Source of the DNA: Chloroherpetonaceae bacterium
GTDB lineage: Bacteria > Bacteroidota > Chlorobiia > Chlorobiales > Thermochlorobacteraceae
Direction: 5' to 3'
Assembly: GCA_033763895.1 (NCBI GenBank)
Contig: JANRJQ010000008.1
Location: 62,001-126,000 of the forward strand
Length of the DNA: 64,000 nucleotides
The notes under the pieces: generated by a model
Told to the model about the DNA's origin: nothing
What the model saw: the letters and a program-made list of their open reading frames with translations, nothing else
Database searches by the model: none
Shown here: positions 52,441 through 61,613 of the stretch, one piece after another
Layout of the letters: each line of letters starts with the position of its first letter
Numbering within the stretch: position 1 is the first letter of the stretch
Translations under genes and position numbers: made by a program

Positions 52441-54048
52441 TTACAAGGCCTTGAATTCGATGCGTCGATTTCTTGCACGCCCTTCCTCAGTGTTATTGTC
52501 ATCAATCGGTTCATCTTGACCCGCTCCTCGAATCTGTAATCGACTTGAATCTACTTTCTTTCGAACCAAATAGTCTTTAACTGCTTTAGCGCGGTCTAAT
52601 GAAAGCTTTGCGTTTAATTCCATACCACGCTTTGCATTTTGCTCGTCCGTTTCATTCCCCCTTTTTGCCGGGCCTGTGTTATCGGTATGGCCGGAGATTT
52701 CCAACTTCAATTCTTTTCGAACATACATTTTAAGTGCAATGCTATCCAATTTTGGCAAAAATGCCTTTTCAATTTTTGCACTTCCCGTTGCAAATTCCAC
52801 CTTAATGGTTAGGGTTTCGCCGGATTCGATATTTGCGATATCTTTCGCCTTTACCTCTTCAGAAAGTGTTACCGGCCCGCCGCCCCCTGTGGCAGTAAGC
52901 GTAAAGGTTGTGGTTTCATCAACTGTAACATACTTATACCCTGAAGCAGAAACTGTTCCAACACCCGATATTGAAACGGATTCGGCATTTTTGGATTCCC
53001 ATTGCAATTTTACCTGTGTCCCTTCACCACGAGCGACAATTTTCGGATAAACGGTGAATTTTGTAACGGAAACCGGTTCTTTAACCTCAACTGAAACTGT
53101 TTTGGTTACGGGCTTCCCGTCTTTTCCGGTTGCAGAAATTGTAAAGGTTTTGTTCTCTGTTACAGGCACTTCTTTCGATCCTTTTGTGGATACACCCCCA
53201 AGTTCAGCAATCATCGCCGTATCGGCACCGGTGACTTCCCAAGAAAGCGTTGCGGAAGTTTGTTTTCCTCGAACCAGCGACGAAGGCGATGCAGTGAACG
53301 ACTGAATCACAGCCGGAGGCAAAACGGCGGCAATTGGTACGGGGGTCATTTCTTTAGGTGCTTCGGCAGTACTTGAATTTTCACCAAAGTAGAAATTCAT
53401 TCCTAAAGTGAGCGTGAAATACATATCATTGCTCTCGTTTTGCTTATCAGTCAGAGTCGGGAAACCGCCAACAAATGTTCCACTATAGGGAGCCGCTTCC
53501 ATTCGGTCAGAAAGCAAATAGGTGTAAGTCAGGTTCGCATCAAAGCTGACCTTTTTATTCAAAAAGAATTCAAAACCGGCACCACCGCTCAGACCCAAAC
53601 TCATAGACCGATCGATAAAGCGGGTGTTTTCTACCAATTCGCCGCCATTTCTTGAAATTGTGGGTGAACCGGGGAATAAAAATGAAGCCCCCACATGCGC
53701 ATACGGGTTGACAGTTTCGTCAAGAAAAAAATTATACTGAATGCCAAGATTTCCAACGAGCGCTATCTGATCACCTAATCCTAAGCGACCAAAACCGGTG
53801 TATGTTTCTTCTCTTTCAGAAAGATACAACCCTTCAGCACGTAGCCTTACATTGATTTCAGGGGTAATAAAATACTTGCCTTGAACGCCAAACGCTGCAC
53901 CGGTTTTATAAGGATAATCGATTGTTGGGAAGTTCATCCCACCAAAAAAGCCAAATCCCCATTCTGCACCGCGTAGCTGCGCTTGGACTTGTGAAGTTGA
54001 AATTGCCATCATCACAAGCAAAACGAGTTTACTCACTTTTGTTTTCAT
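52441..54048 (-). CDS. OmpA-family outer-membrane protein with Ig-like repeats
   Basis: A 535-residue protein (ATG at 54048, giving a good signal peptide ending VQAQ; a longer frame to 54120 lacks one). Residues 25-225 form a beta-barrel-like domain with aromatic strands. Two repeats follow (FTASPSSLVRGKQTSATLSW and FTVYPKIVARGEGTQVKLQW), each Ig/PKD-like. The last 120 residues are the OmpA peptidoglycan-binding domain (IKVEFATGSAKIEKAFLPKL, LEISGHTDNTG, RGAGQDEP, GRARNRRIEF). It probably links the outer membrane to peptidoglycan; the repeats may extend it or bind partners. Confidence 0.9.
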   Translation of the reverse strand: MKTKVSKLVLLVMMAISTSQVQAQLRGAEWGFGFFGGMNFPTIDYPYKTGAAFGVQGKYFITPEINVRLRAEGLYLSEREETYTGFGRLGLGDQIALVGNLGIQYNFFLDETVNPYAHVGASFLFPGSPTISRNGGELVENTRFIDRSMSLGLSGGAGFEFFLNKKVSFDANLTYTYLLSDRMEAAPYSGTFVGGFPTLTDKQNESNDMYFTLTLGMNFYFGENSSTAEAPKEMTPVPIAAVLPPAVIQSFTASPSSLVRGKQTSATLSWEVTGADTAMIAELGGVSTKGSKEVPVTENKTFTISATGKDGKPVTKTVSVEVKEPVSVTKFTVYPKIVARGEGTQVKLQWESKNAESVSISGVGTVSASGYKYVTVDETTTFTLTATGGGGPVTLSEEVKAKDIANIESGETLTIKVEFATGSAKIEKAFLPKLDSIALKMYVRKELKLEISGHTDNTGPAKRGNETDEQNAKRGMELNAKLSLDRAKAVKDYLVRKKVDSSRLQIRGAGQDEPIDDNNTEEGRARNRRIEFKAL

Positions 54049-54394
54049 ACAATATTTATTAATCTGTGAAAAATAAAATAAATCGTAAAAACCTAACCGG
54101 ATTGAAGTATTCATTGCCAAGTTTTTTTACAAGCCAATAGACTTCGATTATCCTATTTCAAAACTTTAGAGGTGTCAATCCAAGAACCTCCTCAAAAGCC
54201 GCGCGAATTTAGAGAAAAACACACTTAAACGGAAAACTTTTTCACCCTTGGGGTTGGTTGCTCGAGTTGAATATTCGAATCCCTACATTTTTCCACGAAA
54301 AAGCATCAAAAAATATCCCGTTTTATTGGAAGGGTTTGAAATAAGTTTATCTTAATGAAAAAGAAATTCTTGAGAATATTTTTTATTTAATCCT
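54049..54394. other. Intergenic stretch, nothing recognised
   Basis: A 346-base gap between the divergent OmpA-like and renalase-like genes. It must hold both promoters. I see no hairpin, repeat or RNA gene; a TTCGAATCC stretch near 54270 has no tRNA fold around it. Confidence 0.5.
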
Positions 54395-55378
54395 GTGCCA
54401 ATTTCTTCTGTTATTATCGTTGGAGCGGGAATAAGCGGTCTTTTGGCCGGCACGGTTTTGCAAAAAAACGGTATTCAAGTTACCCTTATTGATAAAGGCC
54501 GTGGTGTCGGTGGAAGGCTTGCAACACGGCGGATGGATGAAAGGATCTTTGACCACGGCGCCCAATATTTTACCGCCCACGACTCGCGTTTCCAAAAGTT
54601 TATTGATGAACTTCTGGAATTGGGAATTATTCGAGTTTGGACGCGTGAATTCCACTCAGGAACCGCGAACTCATTTATGAGCGATAACCCGCGATACATT
54701 GCCCCTCAAGGGATGACCGCAGTTGCAAAGCATTTTGCGAAATTCCTTGATGTGAGAACCTCTGAACAAGTTGTTTTTGTTTCTCGAAATAAGCATTCTT
54801 GGCAAGTTGAAACTGAAAGCGGCCTGACTCTTTCGGCAGATGCCTTAATTCTTACGCCGCCTTTACCGCAATCTTTGGCTCTCCTTCAAACTGCAAATTT
54901 TGAACTTGACCCCATTCATCGTGAAGAGCTGCAACGAATCACTTATCAAGCCTGCTTTTCGCTATTGGTATCAATGAATGAAACAAGTCAAATACCTTCT
55001 CCCGGTGGGATTTGGTTTACCACCGACCCTAAAATTAAGTGGATAGCCGATAATTATATGAAAGGAATTTCTCCTTCACCTTGTATTACCGTACAATCAA
55101 GCGGAGAATTTGCTTTGAATTTTTGGGAAACGCCGGATGAAGAAATAGCGAATGAACTGCTTTCAGCAATAAAACCTTATGTGAATGGGAGTGTATTGCG
55201 TTACGAGCTTAAGCGCTGGCGCTACGCCTTTGCATCAACATTTTATCATGCCCCCTACGAAATTTTAAACTCGGATCCCCCGCTCGCTTTAGCCGGAGAT
55301 GCCTTTTATGCGCCAAGGGTCGAGGGTGGTGCAATCAGTGGAATCTCTGTCGCAGAAGCACTTCTAAAACTTCCTTGA
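54395..55378 (+). CDS. Renalase-like FAD-dependent oxidoreductase
   Basis: A 327-residue flavoprotein that starts with GTG. The N-terminal FAD-binding motif is VIIVGAGISGLLAG followed by GRGVGGRLATRR (the GR-rich loop), FDHGAQYFTA near 47, and GDAFYAPRVEGGAISG at the C-terminus. This order is typical of the renalase/amine-oxidase-like family that oxidises isomeric dihydro-NAD(P)H forms. It is divergent from the OmpA gene and convergent with panC. The substrate is likely a NAD(P)H isomer by family. Confidence 0.85.
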   Translation: MPISSVIIVGAGISGLLAGTVLQKNGIQVTLIDKGRGVGGRLATRRMDERIFDHGAQYFTAHDSRFQKFIDELLELGIIRVWTREFHSGTANSFMSDNPRYIAPQGMTAVAKHFAKFLDVRTSEQVVFVSRNKHSWQVETESGLTLSADALILTPPLPQSLALLQTANFELDPIHREELQRITYQACFSLLVSMNETSQIPSPGGIWFTTDPKIKWIADNYMKGISPSPCITVQSSGEFALNFWETPDEEIANELLSAIKPYVNGSVLRYELKRWRYAFASTFYHAPYEILNSDPPLALAGDAFYAPRVEGGAISGISVAEALLKLP

Positions 55379-55411
55379 TTACTTCCATTTAAAGGAAAAC
55401 TAAACGATTGG

Positions 55412-56263
55412 TTAGGCGGTAAAGAAAAGATTGTCCAATAGCCTCACCCCTTCAACTCTGACCGTAACCAGCAAAACATATTCTACACCCTTTTCTAACT
55501 TTTCGGGCGTTTGGAAATCGTTTAATCGAACAATGTCGAGATAATCAATTGTCAGTTTCGAGAAAGTTTTCAATTCGCTTTCTACCGCAAGGAGCAACTT
55601 TTCCATATCTCGCTCTCCGGAATCAATTGAATGCTTTGCGTTGAAAATCGCCTTCGAGATGACCCCCGCTTGTTGCCGTGACTCCTCAGTTAAATACATA
55701 TTTCTTGAACTCATCGCCAGCCCATTCGGTTCGCGCACTATTTCCCCGCCAAGAATTTCAATATCAAGATTTAAATCTTCGGTCATTCTTTTGATCACCG
55801 CAAATTGCTGTGCATCCTTTTTTCCGAACACCGCAACTTCAGGCATCACCGTTCCAAAAAGTTTCATCACAACGGTTGAAACCCCGCGAAAATGACCGGG
55901 TCGAATGGCGCCCTCAAAACGCTCCGTGAGGCCTTCAACTGAGACAAAGGTTTGGTGAGACTCTGCGTAAAAGTCGCTTGCTTCCGGCAAAAAAAGAACA
56001 TCGACTCCTGCATTTTCAGCAAGCGCGGTATCTTTCTCTATCGGGCGTGGGTATTTTGAAAAATCTTCATTCTTGCCGAATTGTAACGGGTTTACAAAAA
56101 TCGACAATACAACAAGGTTCGCGCGAGTCTTAGCGAGGCTAATCAAACTTAAGTGCCCTTGATGCAATGCACCCATTGTTGGCACAAACCCAATCGTTTT
56201 GCCCCTTCGCCTCTCATTTCGCGAAAATTGTTGCATTTCAGCCGAACCTTTAATAATGTTCAT
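55412..56263 (-). CDS. panC: Pantothenate synthetase
   Basis: A 283-residue ligase joining pantoate and beta-alanine with ATP, the last step of vitamin B5 synthesis. The HIGH-like motif is PTMGALHQGHLSLI (residues about 27-40), and NPLQFG, RPGHFRGVSTVV, GKKDAQQ and MSSRNMYLT follow. Length is standard. No panB or panD gene is adjacent. The rsmI gene ends 18 bases upstream on the same strand, so they may share a transcript. Confidence 0.95.
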   Translation of the reverse strand: MNIIKGSAEMQQFSRNERRRGKTIGFVPTMGALHQGHLSLISLAKTRANLVVLSIFVNPLQFGKNEDFSKYPRPIEKDTALAENAGVDVLFLPEASDFYAESHQTFVSVEGLTERFEGAIRPGHFRGVSTVVMKLFGTVMPEVAVFGKKDAQQFAVIKRMTEDLNLDIEILGGEIVREPNGLAMSSRNMYLTEESRQQAGVISKAIFNAKHSIDSGERDMEKLLLAVESELKTFSKLTIDYLDIVRLNDFQTPEKLEKGVEYVLLVTVRVEGVRLLDNLFFTA

Positions 56264-56281
56264 AACAGATTAGATTGCGGT

Positions 56282-57043
56282 TTATTCGTCAATGTCTTCT
56301 TCTGTCTTCATACCAAGCGATTCTGAAGTGTCCATTTCATTATCATTTTTTCCGGCAACAATCAACACAAATTCGCCCAGCGTTTTTTTGGACGAAATTG
56401 CAGAGGCTAATTCGCTTGCTTTACCGATGCGGATTTCCTCGAATTTTTTGGTCAGTTCTCTTGCAATCATCACATCACGATTCCCAAAAAAACGGTCGAT
56501 TTCCTCCAAAAGTCGCATCACACGATGCGGAGATTCATAAAAAACAATAGCTGATTCTAACCCTGCAAGCAATTGCAAACGTGTTTGCCGACCCTTTTTG
56601 TGGGGCAAAAATCCCTCGAATGTGAATCGATTGCACGGGATAGGGCATGCCGAAAGTGCCGCAACCGCTGCTGAGACTCCCGGAATCGGAATGACACGGA
56701 GATTTCGTTTGTGGGCTTCGCGAATAAGAATAAAGCCGGGGTCAGAAATTGACGGGGTGCCGGCGTCGCTGATGAGTGCCGCTGCTTCGCCGTTTTCAAT
56801 ATGTGTTAAAATTCTTTCTGATGCTCCGCGCTCATTAAAATTATGATAACTCACCAGAGCCTTGCCCTCGATACCGAAGTGACGAAGAAGCTTTAAACTT
56901 TCACGGGTATCTTCACACGCAATTAGAGTGACGGATTTGAGGGTTTTGATTGCACGGAGGGTAATGTCTTCGAGATTTCCGATTGGCGTAGCAACGACAT
57001 AAAGCGCCGGCTCAATCTTTTCGTTCTGATTCTCGATATCCAA
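56282..57043 (-). CDS. rsmI: 16S rRNA 2'-O-ribose C1402 methyltransferase
   Basis: A 253-residue SAM-dependent methyltransferase of the tetrapyrrole-methylase fold. LYVVATPIGNLEDIT near residue 13, CEDTRESLKLL, ALISDAGTPSISDPG and PIPGVSAAVAALSA match RsmI. It modifies C1402 of 16S rRNA together with RsmH, tuning decoding. The frame opens with TTG; no nearby ATG gives a better family start. A short acidic tail ends it. It is upstream of panC on the same strand. Confidence 0.92.
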   Translation of the reverse strand: MDIENQNEKIEPALYVVATPIGNLEDITLRAIKTLKSVTLIACEDTRESLKLLRHFGIEGKALVSYHNFNERGASERILTHIENGEAAALISDAGTPSISDPGFILIREAHKRNLRVIPIPGVSAAVAALSACPIPCNRFTFEGFLPHKKGRQTRLQLLAGLESAIVFYESPHRVMRLLEEIDRFFGNRDVMIARELTKKFEEIRIGKASELASAISSKKTLGEFVLIVAGKNDNEMDTSESLGMKTEEDIDE

Positions 57044-57110
57044 TTTTTTTTCAGGTTGAATGGTTTTTGACTAATCTATTGCCTCCAAACGAACCTTCAA
57101 AAGAAAATCT

Positions 57111-58142
57111 TTAAAAGTCAATTGAAACCCGGGCTTCCGGTTGCAAATACCCCGTCATTGGATTTTGAGACATTTGAAAATAGGCTCTAACCGATTTGTT
57201 GTACTCGGCTGTGCTCCATATTGCATCAGCAAGGCTTAAGACGTGATTTAGAATAATGATGCTTATGAATGTGGAGGCCGAACTTAAGATGTCATTGGCA
57301 TTTTGACGAATTTGAGCGTACTCTTGTCCAAATAGCCCTTCATACACGGCGAAATTCGCGCTTAAACGTGACTCGTCATAATCATCCCACCCAATAAAAA
57401 AATTGTCGTATTTGCCAATAAGTTCATAATACTGTTGGGAACCAAAAGAAGGCAAGGTATGGGAGAGTGCATTCCCGTTGGAATAGAGCGCAAGTCGCTC
57501 AAACTGATTGAGCGTTCGAAAATCCTTTTGAGCAATCGCAGTTAAATCCATTGTGGCTGCTAATTCAGAAAGCGGTTTGCCGTTTGAGGCTAAGCGAGAA
57601 TCGGAAGCATAAATTGTCTTTAACCGTTCGGCATAACGAAGAGGGCTCCAGCGGTCGTTGGCAATCGCCACAAAATTTTGTTCCGCACGATGTCCTTCAT
57701 TCAGTAAGCTGATATGACGGTACCAGAGAAATCCTTCAATGGCAATAAACATCGCGGCTTTCCAATAGCTTTCTGCATAAAGTTCGCCCAGCCCCGGCAC
57801 AACCGCCGAAAAGACTGCGGCTAAAAACGGCGAGCGGAGCTTTAGTTCTCCGTCTTTTTCGCTTTCTAACGCATACCCCAAGGCAACGCGGTTCATTTCT
57901 ATTTGAAGCGCTTCTTTTGTCTCATGTTGCGAAAAAGAGGCTTGATTCAACTTTTCTTTTTGGCTAAAAAACTTTAATGGCTTTTTTTTCACCAATGTTT
58001 CTTCCTCTTCATTGAATCGATAAACGGAGGTTTTTGCAAATGCCTGAAGTTTTGAAACCGGATGCATGATCGAGATAATCATAACCGCCACATAAAGAGA
58101 CTTCTTAAATCCTTGAGAGCAAATCAAAGAATCTTGGTTCAT
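57111..58142 (-). CDS. Hypothetical secreted or membrane protein
   Basis: A 343-residue protein. The ATG at 58142 gives a signal-like start (SLYVAVMIISIMHP) and avoids a longer frame that overlaps hldA by 50 bases. Residues 118-160 contain FLAAVFSAVVPGLGELYAESYWKAAMF, a DUF5683-like membrane segment seen in many Bacteroidota proteins, and another hydrophobic run (FISIIILNHVLSLADAIW) lies near 300. The middle is charged and helical. No enzyme motif is visible, and the function is unknown. Confidence 0.65.
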   Translation of the reverse strand: MNQDSLICSQGFKKSLYVAVMIISIMHPVSKLQAFAKTSVYRFNEEEETLVKKKPLKFFSQKEKLNQASFSQHETKEALQIEMNRVALGYALESEKDGELKLRSPFLAAVFSAVVPGLGELYAESYWKAAMFIAIEGFLWYRHISLLNEGHRAEQNFVAIANDRWSPLRYAERLKTIYASDSRLASNGKPLSELAATMDLTAIAQKDFRTLNQFERLALYSNGNALSHTLPSFGSQQYYELIGKYDNFFIGWDDYDESRLSANFAVYEGLFGQEYAQIRQNANDILSSASTFISIIILNHVLSLADAIWSTAEYNKSVRAYFQMSQNPMTGYLQPEARVSIDF

Positions 58143-58239
58143 TTTTGAAATTCGGTTGCTTTGAAGAATCTGTTTTGAAAGGCTGTAAGAAAAGCAAAGG
58201 TTATCTTCTATGAAGGGATAAGTTTTTCCTACGGCGTTG

Positions 58240-59220
58240 TTATAGATGCTTAAGACAATCGTTATAAAGCTTTTCTTTATCAACCGCAACAGCCCCTACT
58301 TCGGCACACACGATGCCCGCTGCGATATTTGCCATTCGAGTTGCTTGAAGAATTGGCATACCCGCAGCAAGCCCGGTAGAAAGCACACCGATAACGGTAT
58401 CGCCTGCGCCAGAAACATCCGCAACTTCCAACGCCATAGTCGGAATGTGAATCGGTGATTTTTCAAAAACTGTTACGCCCTTTTCGCTTCGCGTCAGTAC
58501 AATTGCTTTGGCTTTTGTTTTGGCTTGCAAGAGTTTGCAAGCTTTTGCAATGTTTTCATCGGTATTCGAAAATTTAATCCCTAAAGCATCGGAGGTTTCT
58601 TTTAAGTTGGGCTTAAATACTGTCACGCCTTGATAAGCAAAAAAGTTATCATGTTTAGGATCTACGGCAATGGGAATATCATTCTTTTTGGCAAATGTGA
58701 TAACCTTTGTGATGAGAGACGGTGTCAAAACGCCTTTGTTGTAGTCTTCCAAAATAATGGCGTGCAAGCCTTTGGAATTTTCTTTGAGGTGAGTAAGAAT
58801 CAAAGTTTCCACTTTTTGTGAAATTCCTTTTCGTTCCTCAGAGTCAATTCGGACAATATGATGATTTTGAGCGATTACACGGGTTTTGCAGGTTGTTGGC
58901 CGAGCTTCGTCGGTCACCAAAAACTCACCGGTTAAACCCGAGCTTTCCAATTCCTGTTTTAGAAGCTGGGCTTCATCGTCTTTACCTATGACACCAATCA
59001 ACATTGCTTTTGCACCTAAAGCATGAATATTAATCGCGACATTGGCGGCACCGCCTAAACGATAACTTTGCGAAGAGACATCGATAATCGGAACCGGTGC
59101 CTCAGGAGAAATTCTGGAAACCTTCCCAAAAATGTATTTATCGAGCATAACATCCCCAATAACGGCGATGGTCAACTCTTGAAAGGACTTGAATAGACGG
59201 GAAAGTGATGACGAATTCAT
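58240..59220 (-). CDS. hldA: D-glycero-beta-D-manno-heptose-7-phosphate kinase
   Basis: A 326-residue sugar kinase of the PfkB family, matching the kinase half of HldE. IGDVMLDKYIFGKVSRISPE, GGAANVAIN, EDYNKGVLT, VDPKHDNF, KPNLKE and DVSGAGDTVIGV (catalytic Asp) are all present. It makes ADP-heptose precursors for lipopolysaccharide core, supporting a Gram-negative envelope. The nucleotidyltransferase half is missing, so HldB/HldC must be elsewhere. It is divergent from the HD-GYP pair. Confidence 0.93.
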   Translation of the reverse strand: MNSSSLSRLFKSFQELTIAVIGDVMLDKYIFGKVSRISPEAPVPIIDVSSQSYRLGGAANVAINIHALGAKAMLIGVIGKDDEAQLLKQELESSGLTGEFLVTDEARPTTCKTRVIAQNHHIVRIDSEERKGISQKVETLILTHLKENSKGLHAIILEDYNKGVLTPSLITKVITFAKKNDIPIAVDPKHDNFFAYQGVTVFKPNLKETSDALGIKFSNTDENIAKACKLLQAKTKAKAIVLTRSEKGVTVFEKSPIHIPTMALEVADVSGAGDTVIGVLSTGLAAGMPILQATRMANIAAGIVCAEVGAVAVDKEKLYNDCLKHL

Positions 59221-59507
59221 AACCTAATCTTCAAATTTGGGGCGCAATATACAATCGCTTCACTATTACAAATATCGATTTCTCATATCAAAATGGGCAG
59301 TGTTTGGGTTCAAATAATATGCGTTTGGATTCTGTTGGAATATTTATATTCCAAAAAGTAACATTCATTTTAACACTTTTTTCTATCCGGTTTTTTTATA
59401 ACCCAATAGATGATATAGGCGAATGCGTGCTCTGATTTTAAGCACCTTTGGCTTAATGCACTATCGAATGAGGGTTATCAATTATTTAATAGAAAAAGTT
59501 GATTCCG

Positions 59508-61601
59508 ATGACAAATAAAATTCATATTCTCGATCAAGTTGGGCTTGATAATGCCGTATTGCAACACGGTTTGATTCTCTTGAATCATGTTTTTGAGTAT
59601 CATTCCCCGCTTGAGTGCAAGCATTTTTTGGAAGAAACGCTCCATTCAGATTCCTTAAGTGATTCGAAATTCTTACTTCTTGTTGATCCGTTTACTTTTC
59701 ACCGTGCTAAACGGCTGGTTCCTTTCCAATTGGAAAAAAACATTGCGATTGTTGTTATTGCGTCACATCACGAATTAGAAACTGAGTTTGATTGCACCGA
59801 GGTTTTGGGGTCAAACGAAGTGATTGATGTTGTTGAGGCACCAATAAGCCCAAATTCATTCTCAATCATCCTTCGGCGGGCAGAGCTCCACTTTCAAAAT
59901 CAGCATCGTTTTGATCTTTTGAGCCTTGATTCACTCGAGCAGAGAAATGAACTAAAAAAACTCAACGATCTTGGGATTGCGCTTTCGGTTGAGCAAGATG
60001 TGGTGAAGCTATTGGATATGATACTGACGGTGAGTATGGAATTCACCAATGCAGACGCGGGCAGTATGTATATCGTTGAGGATAAGCAAGGTGTTCAACC
60101 TGACCCTACCAACTACTTTACCAATAAGCAGTTTCGCTTTAAGCATGCCAAAAATTTCAGCCGCGAAGTTCCATTTAAGGAAATGACTTTTCCGATTACG
60201 AGAAACAGCATCGCAGGTTATACCGCACTCTCGGCTGAAACGCTCAATTTACCGGATGTGTATTTTATTCCACAAGGCTCTGAGTTTTCATTTGGCGGAA
60301 GAGGGTTTGATAGCGCAATTAACTATCGCACAAAATCGATGCTTGTCGTGCCGATGTTGAACCATCAAAAAGAAGTTATTGGGGTCATTCAATTGATTAA
60401 TAAGAAGAAAGATGCCTCTCTTAAACTGAATACGCCGGAGGAAGCCGATTCCATCGTGATTCCATTTACAAGAAAAGATGAACGGCTTATTTCCTCTCTG
60501 GCCTCACAAGCAGCGGTTACGCTTGAAAATCAAATTCTATTTGAATCTCATAAAATTCTTCTTGAGTCTTTTATTCGTCTTATTGCAGAGGCGATTGATA
60601 AAAAGTCGGCTTATACCGGTGGCCATTGTAACCGTGTCCCGATTCTTACCGAAATGCTTGCCAAAGCGGCGGTGGAATCAACCTCTGAACCATTTAAGGA
60701 ATTTTCACTCACCTCAGAACAGTGGTACGAATTGCATATCGCGGCGTGGCTACATGATTGCGGAAAAGTCGTAACGCCTGTGCATGTAATGGATAAAGCT
60801 ACCAAACTTGAAACCATTTACGACCGAATCAATACTGTCAAAGCCAGATTTGAGGTTTTGAAAAGAGATGCCCAAATTGATTACTTGACGGCACTCCAGC
60901 GAAACGGCAAATCTCACGATCAGATTGATGCCGAGTATCAGGCGACTTTGAAATCGATTGAAGAGGATTCGAAATTTATTGAGGAAGTCAATATTGGCGG
61001 CGAATTTTTAAGTGATGAAAAAATCGCTCGAATTAAGTCCATCGGTGCTCGCAAAATTAAAATGAATGGCACTGAAACCACTTTGCTCACTGAAGAAGAA
61101 GTGTATAATCTTTCGATTCGCCGCGGAACACTTTCGAATGAAGAGCGGAAGATTATCAATGACCACATTGTTGTAACCATTGAAATGCTCGAAAAACTGC
61201 CTTTCCCACGTAATCTTTTACGGGTTCCGGAATATGCCGGAGGGCATCACGAAAAAATGGATGGTACCGGTTATCCGAAAGGGCTTACCAAAGATCAAAT
61301 GTCAATTCCCGCAAGAATTATGGCAATTGCCGATGTTTTTGAAGCCTTAACCGCGGTTGACCGTCCGTATAAAAAAGGCAAAACGCTCAGCGAATCAATG
61401 AATATTATGGCCAAAATGAAAGAAGAACACCATCTTGACCCTGAGCTTTTAGACCTCTTTGTGACCTCAGGCGTATATAAAGAATATGCTAAAAAATTCA
61501 TGCAGCCTGAACTGATCGATGAAGTTGATGAAACTCGAATTCTAAACGCGAAACCGAAACCCTCAAACGGTGAGGCAAAGCGCCCTGCAATGGCTCATTA
61601 A
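59508..61601 (+). CDS. GAF/HD-GYP cyclic-di-GMP phosphodiesterase-like protein, first copy
   Basis: A 697-residue signalling protein (ATG at 59508; a TTG three codons earlier is also in frame). Residues 1-130 look like a worn receiver domain (LVDPFTFHRAKR, VVVIASHHE). A GAF domain spans about 155-345 with MSMYIVEDK-type phrasing and SMLVVPMLNHQKEVIGVIQL. The HD-GYP core follows: AWLHDCGKV (His416-Asp417), HIVV with metal His, HHEKMDGTGYP (from His580) and IADVFEALTAVDRPYKKGKT. HD and HHE are 164 residues apart, about 100 more than usual, because of a coiled-coil-like insertion (427-540). It should hydrolyse c-di-GMP; the insertion may regulate it. The second copy follows 12 bases later. Confidence 0.87.
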   Translation: MTNKIHILDQVGLDNAVLQHGLILLNHVFEYHSPLECKHFLEETLHSDSLSDSKFLLLVDPFTFHRAKRLVPFQLEKNIAIVVIASHHELETEFDCTEVLGSNEVIDVVEAPISPNSFSIILRRAELHFQNQHRFDLLSLDSLEQRNELKKLNDLGIALSVEQDVVKLLDMILTVSMEFTNADAGSMYIVEDKQGVQPDPTNYFTNKQFRFKHAKNFSREVPFKEMTFPITRNSIAGYTALSAETLNLPDVYFIPQGSEFSFGGRGFDSAINYRTKSMLVVPMLNHQKEVIGVIQLINKKKDASLKLNTPEEADSIVIPFTRKDERLISSLASQAAVTLENQILFESHKILLESFIRLIAEAIDKKSAYTGGHCNRVPILTEMLAKAAVESTSEPFKEFSLTSEQWYELHIAAWLHDCGKVVTPVHVMDKATKLETIYDRINTVKARFEVLKRDAQIDYLTALQRNGKSHDQIDAEYQATLKSIEEDSKFIEEVNIGGEFLSDEKIARIKSIGARKIKMNGTETTLLTEEEVYNLSIRRGTLSNEERKIINDHIVVTIEMLEKLPFPRNLLRVPEYAGGHHEKMDGTGYPKGLTKDQMSIPARIMAIADVFEALTAVDRPYKKGKTLSESMNIMAKMKEEHHLDPELLDLFVTSGVYKEYAKKFMQPELIDEVDETRILNAKPKPSNGEAKRPAMAH

Positions 61602-61613
61602 CAAGCTTTACTT

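Noticed and set aside
54260-54300. A TTCGAATCC stretch resembling the T-loop of a tRNA gene
   Set aside because: No acceptor, anticodon or D-arm pairing can be drawn around it, and no CCA-like end is present.
58143-58289. Longer start for the unknown protein at 58289, overlapping hldA
   Set aside because: It overlaps a conserved kinase C-terminus by 50 bases; the ATG at 58142 gives a signal-like beginning without overlap.
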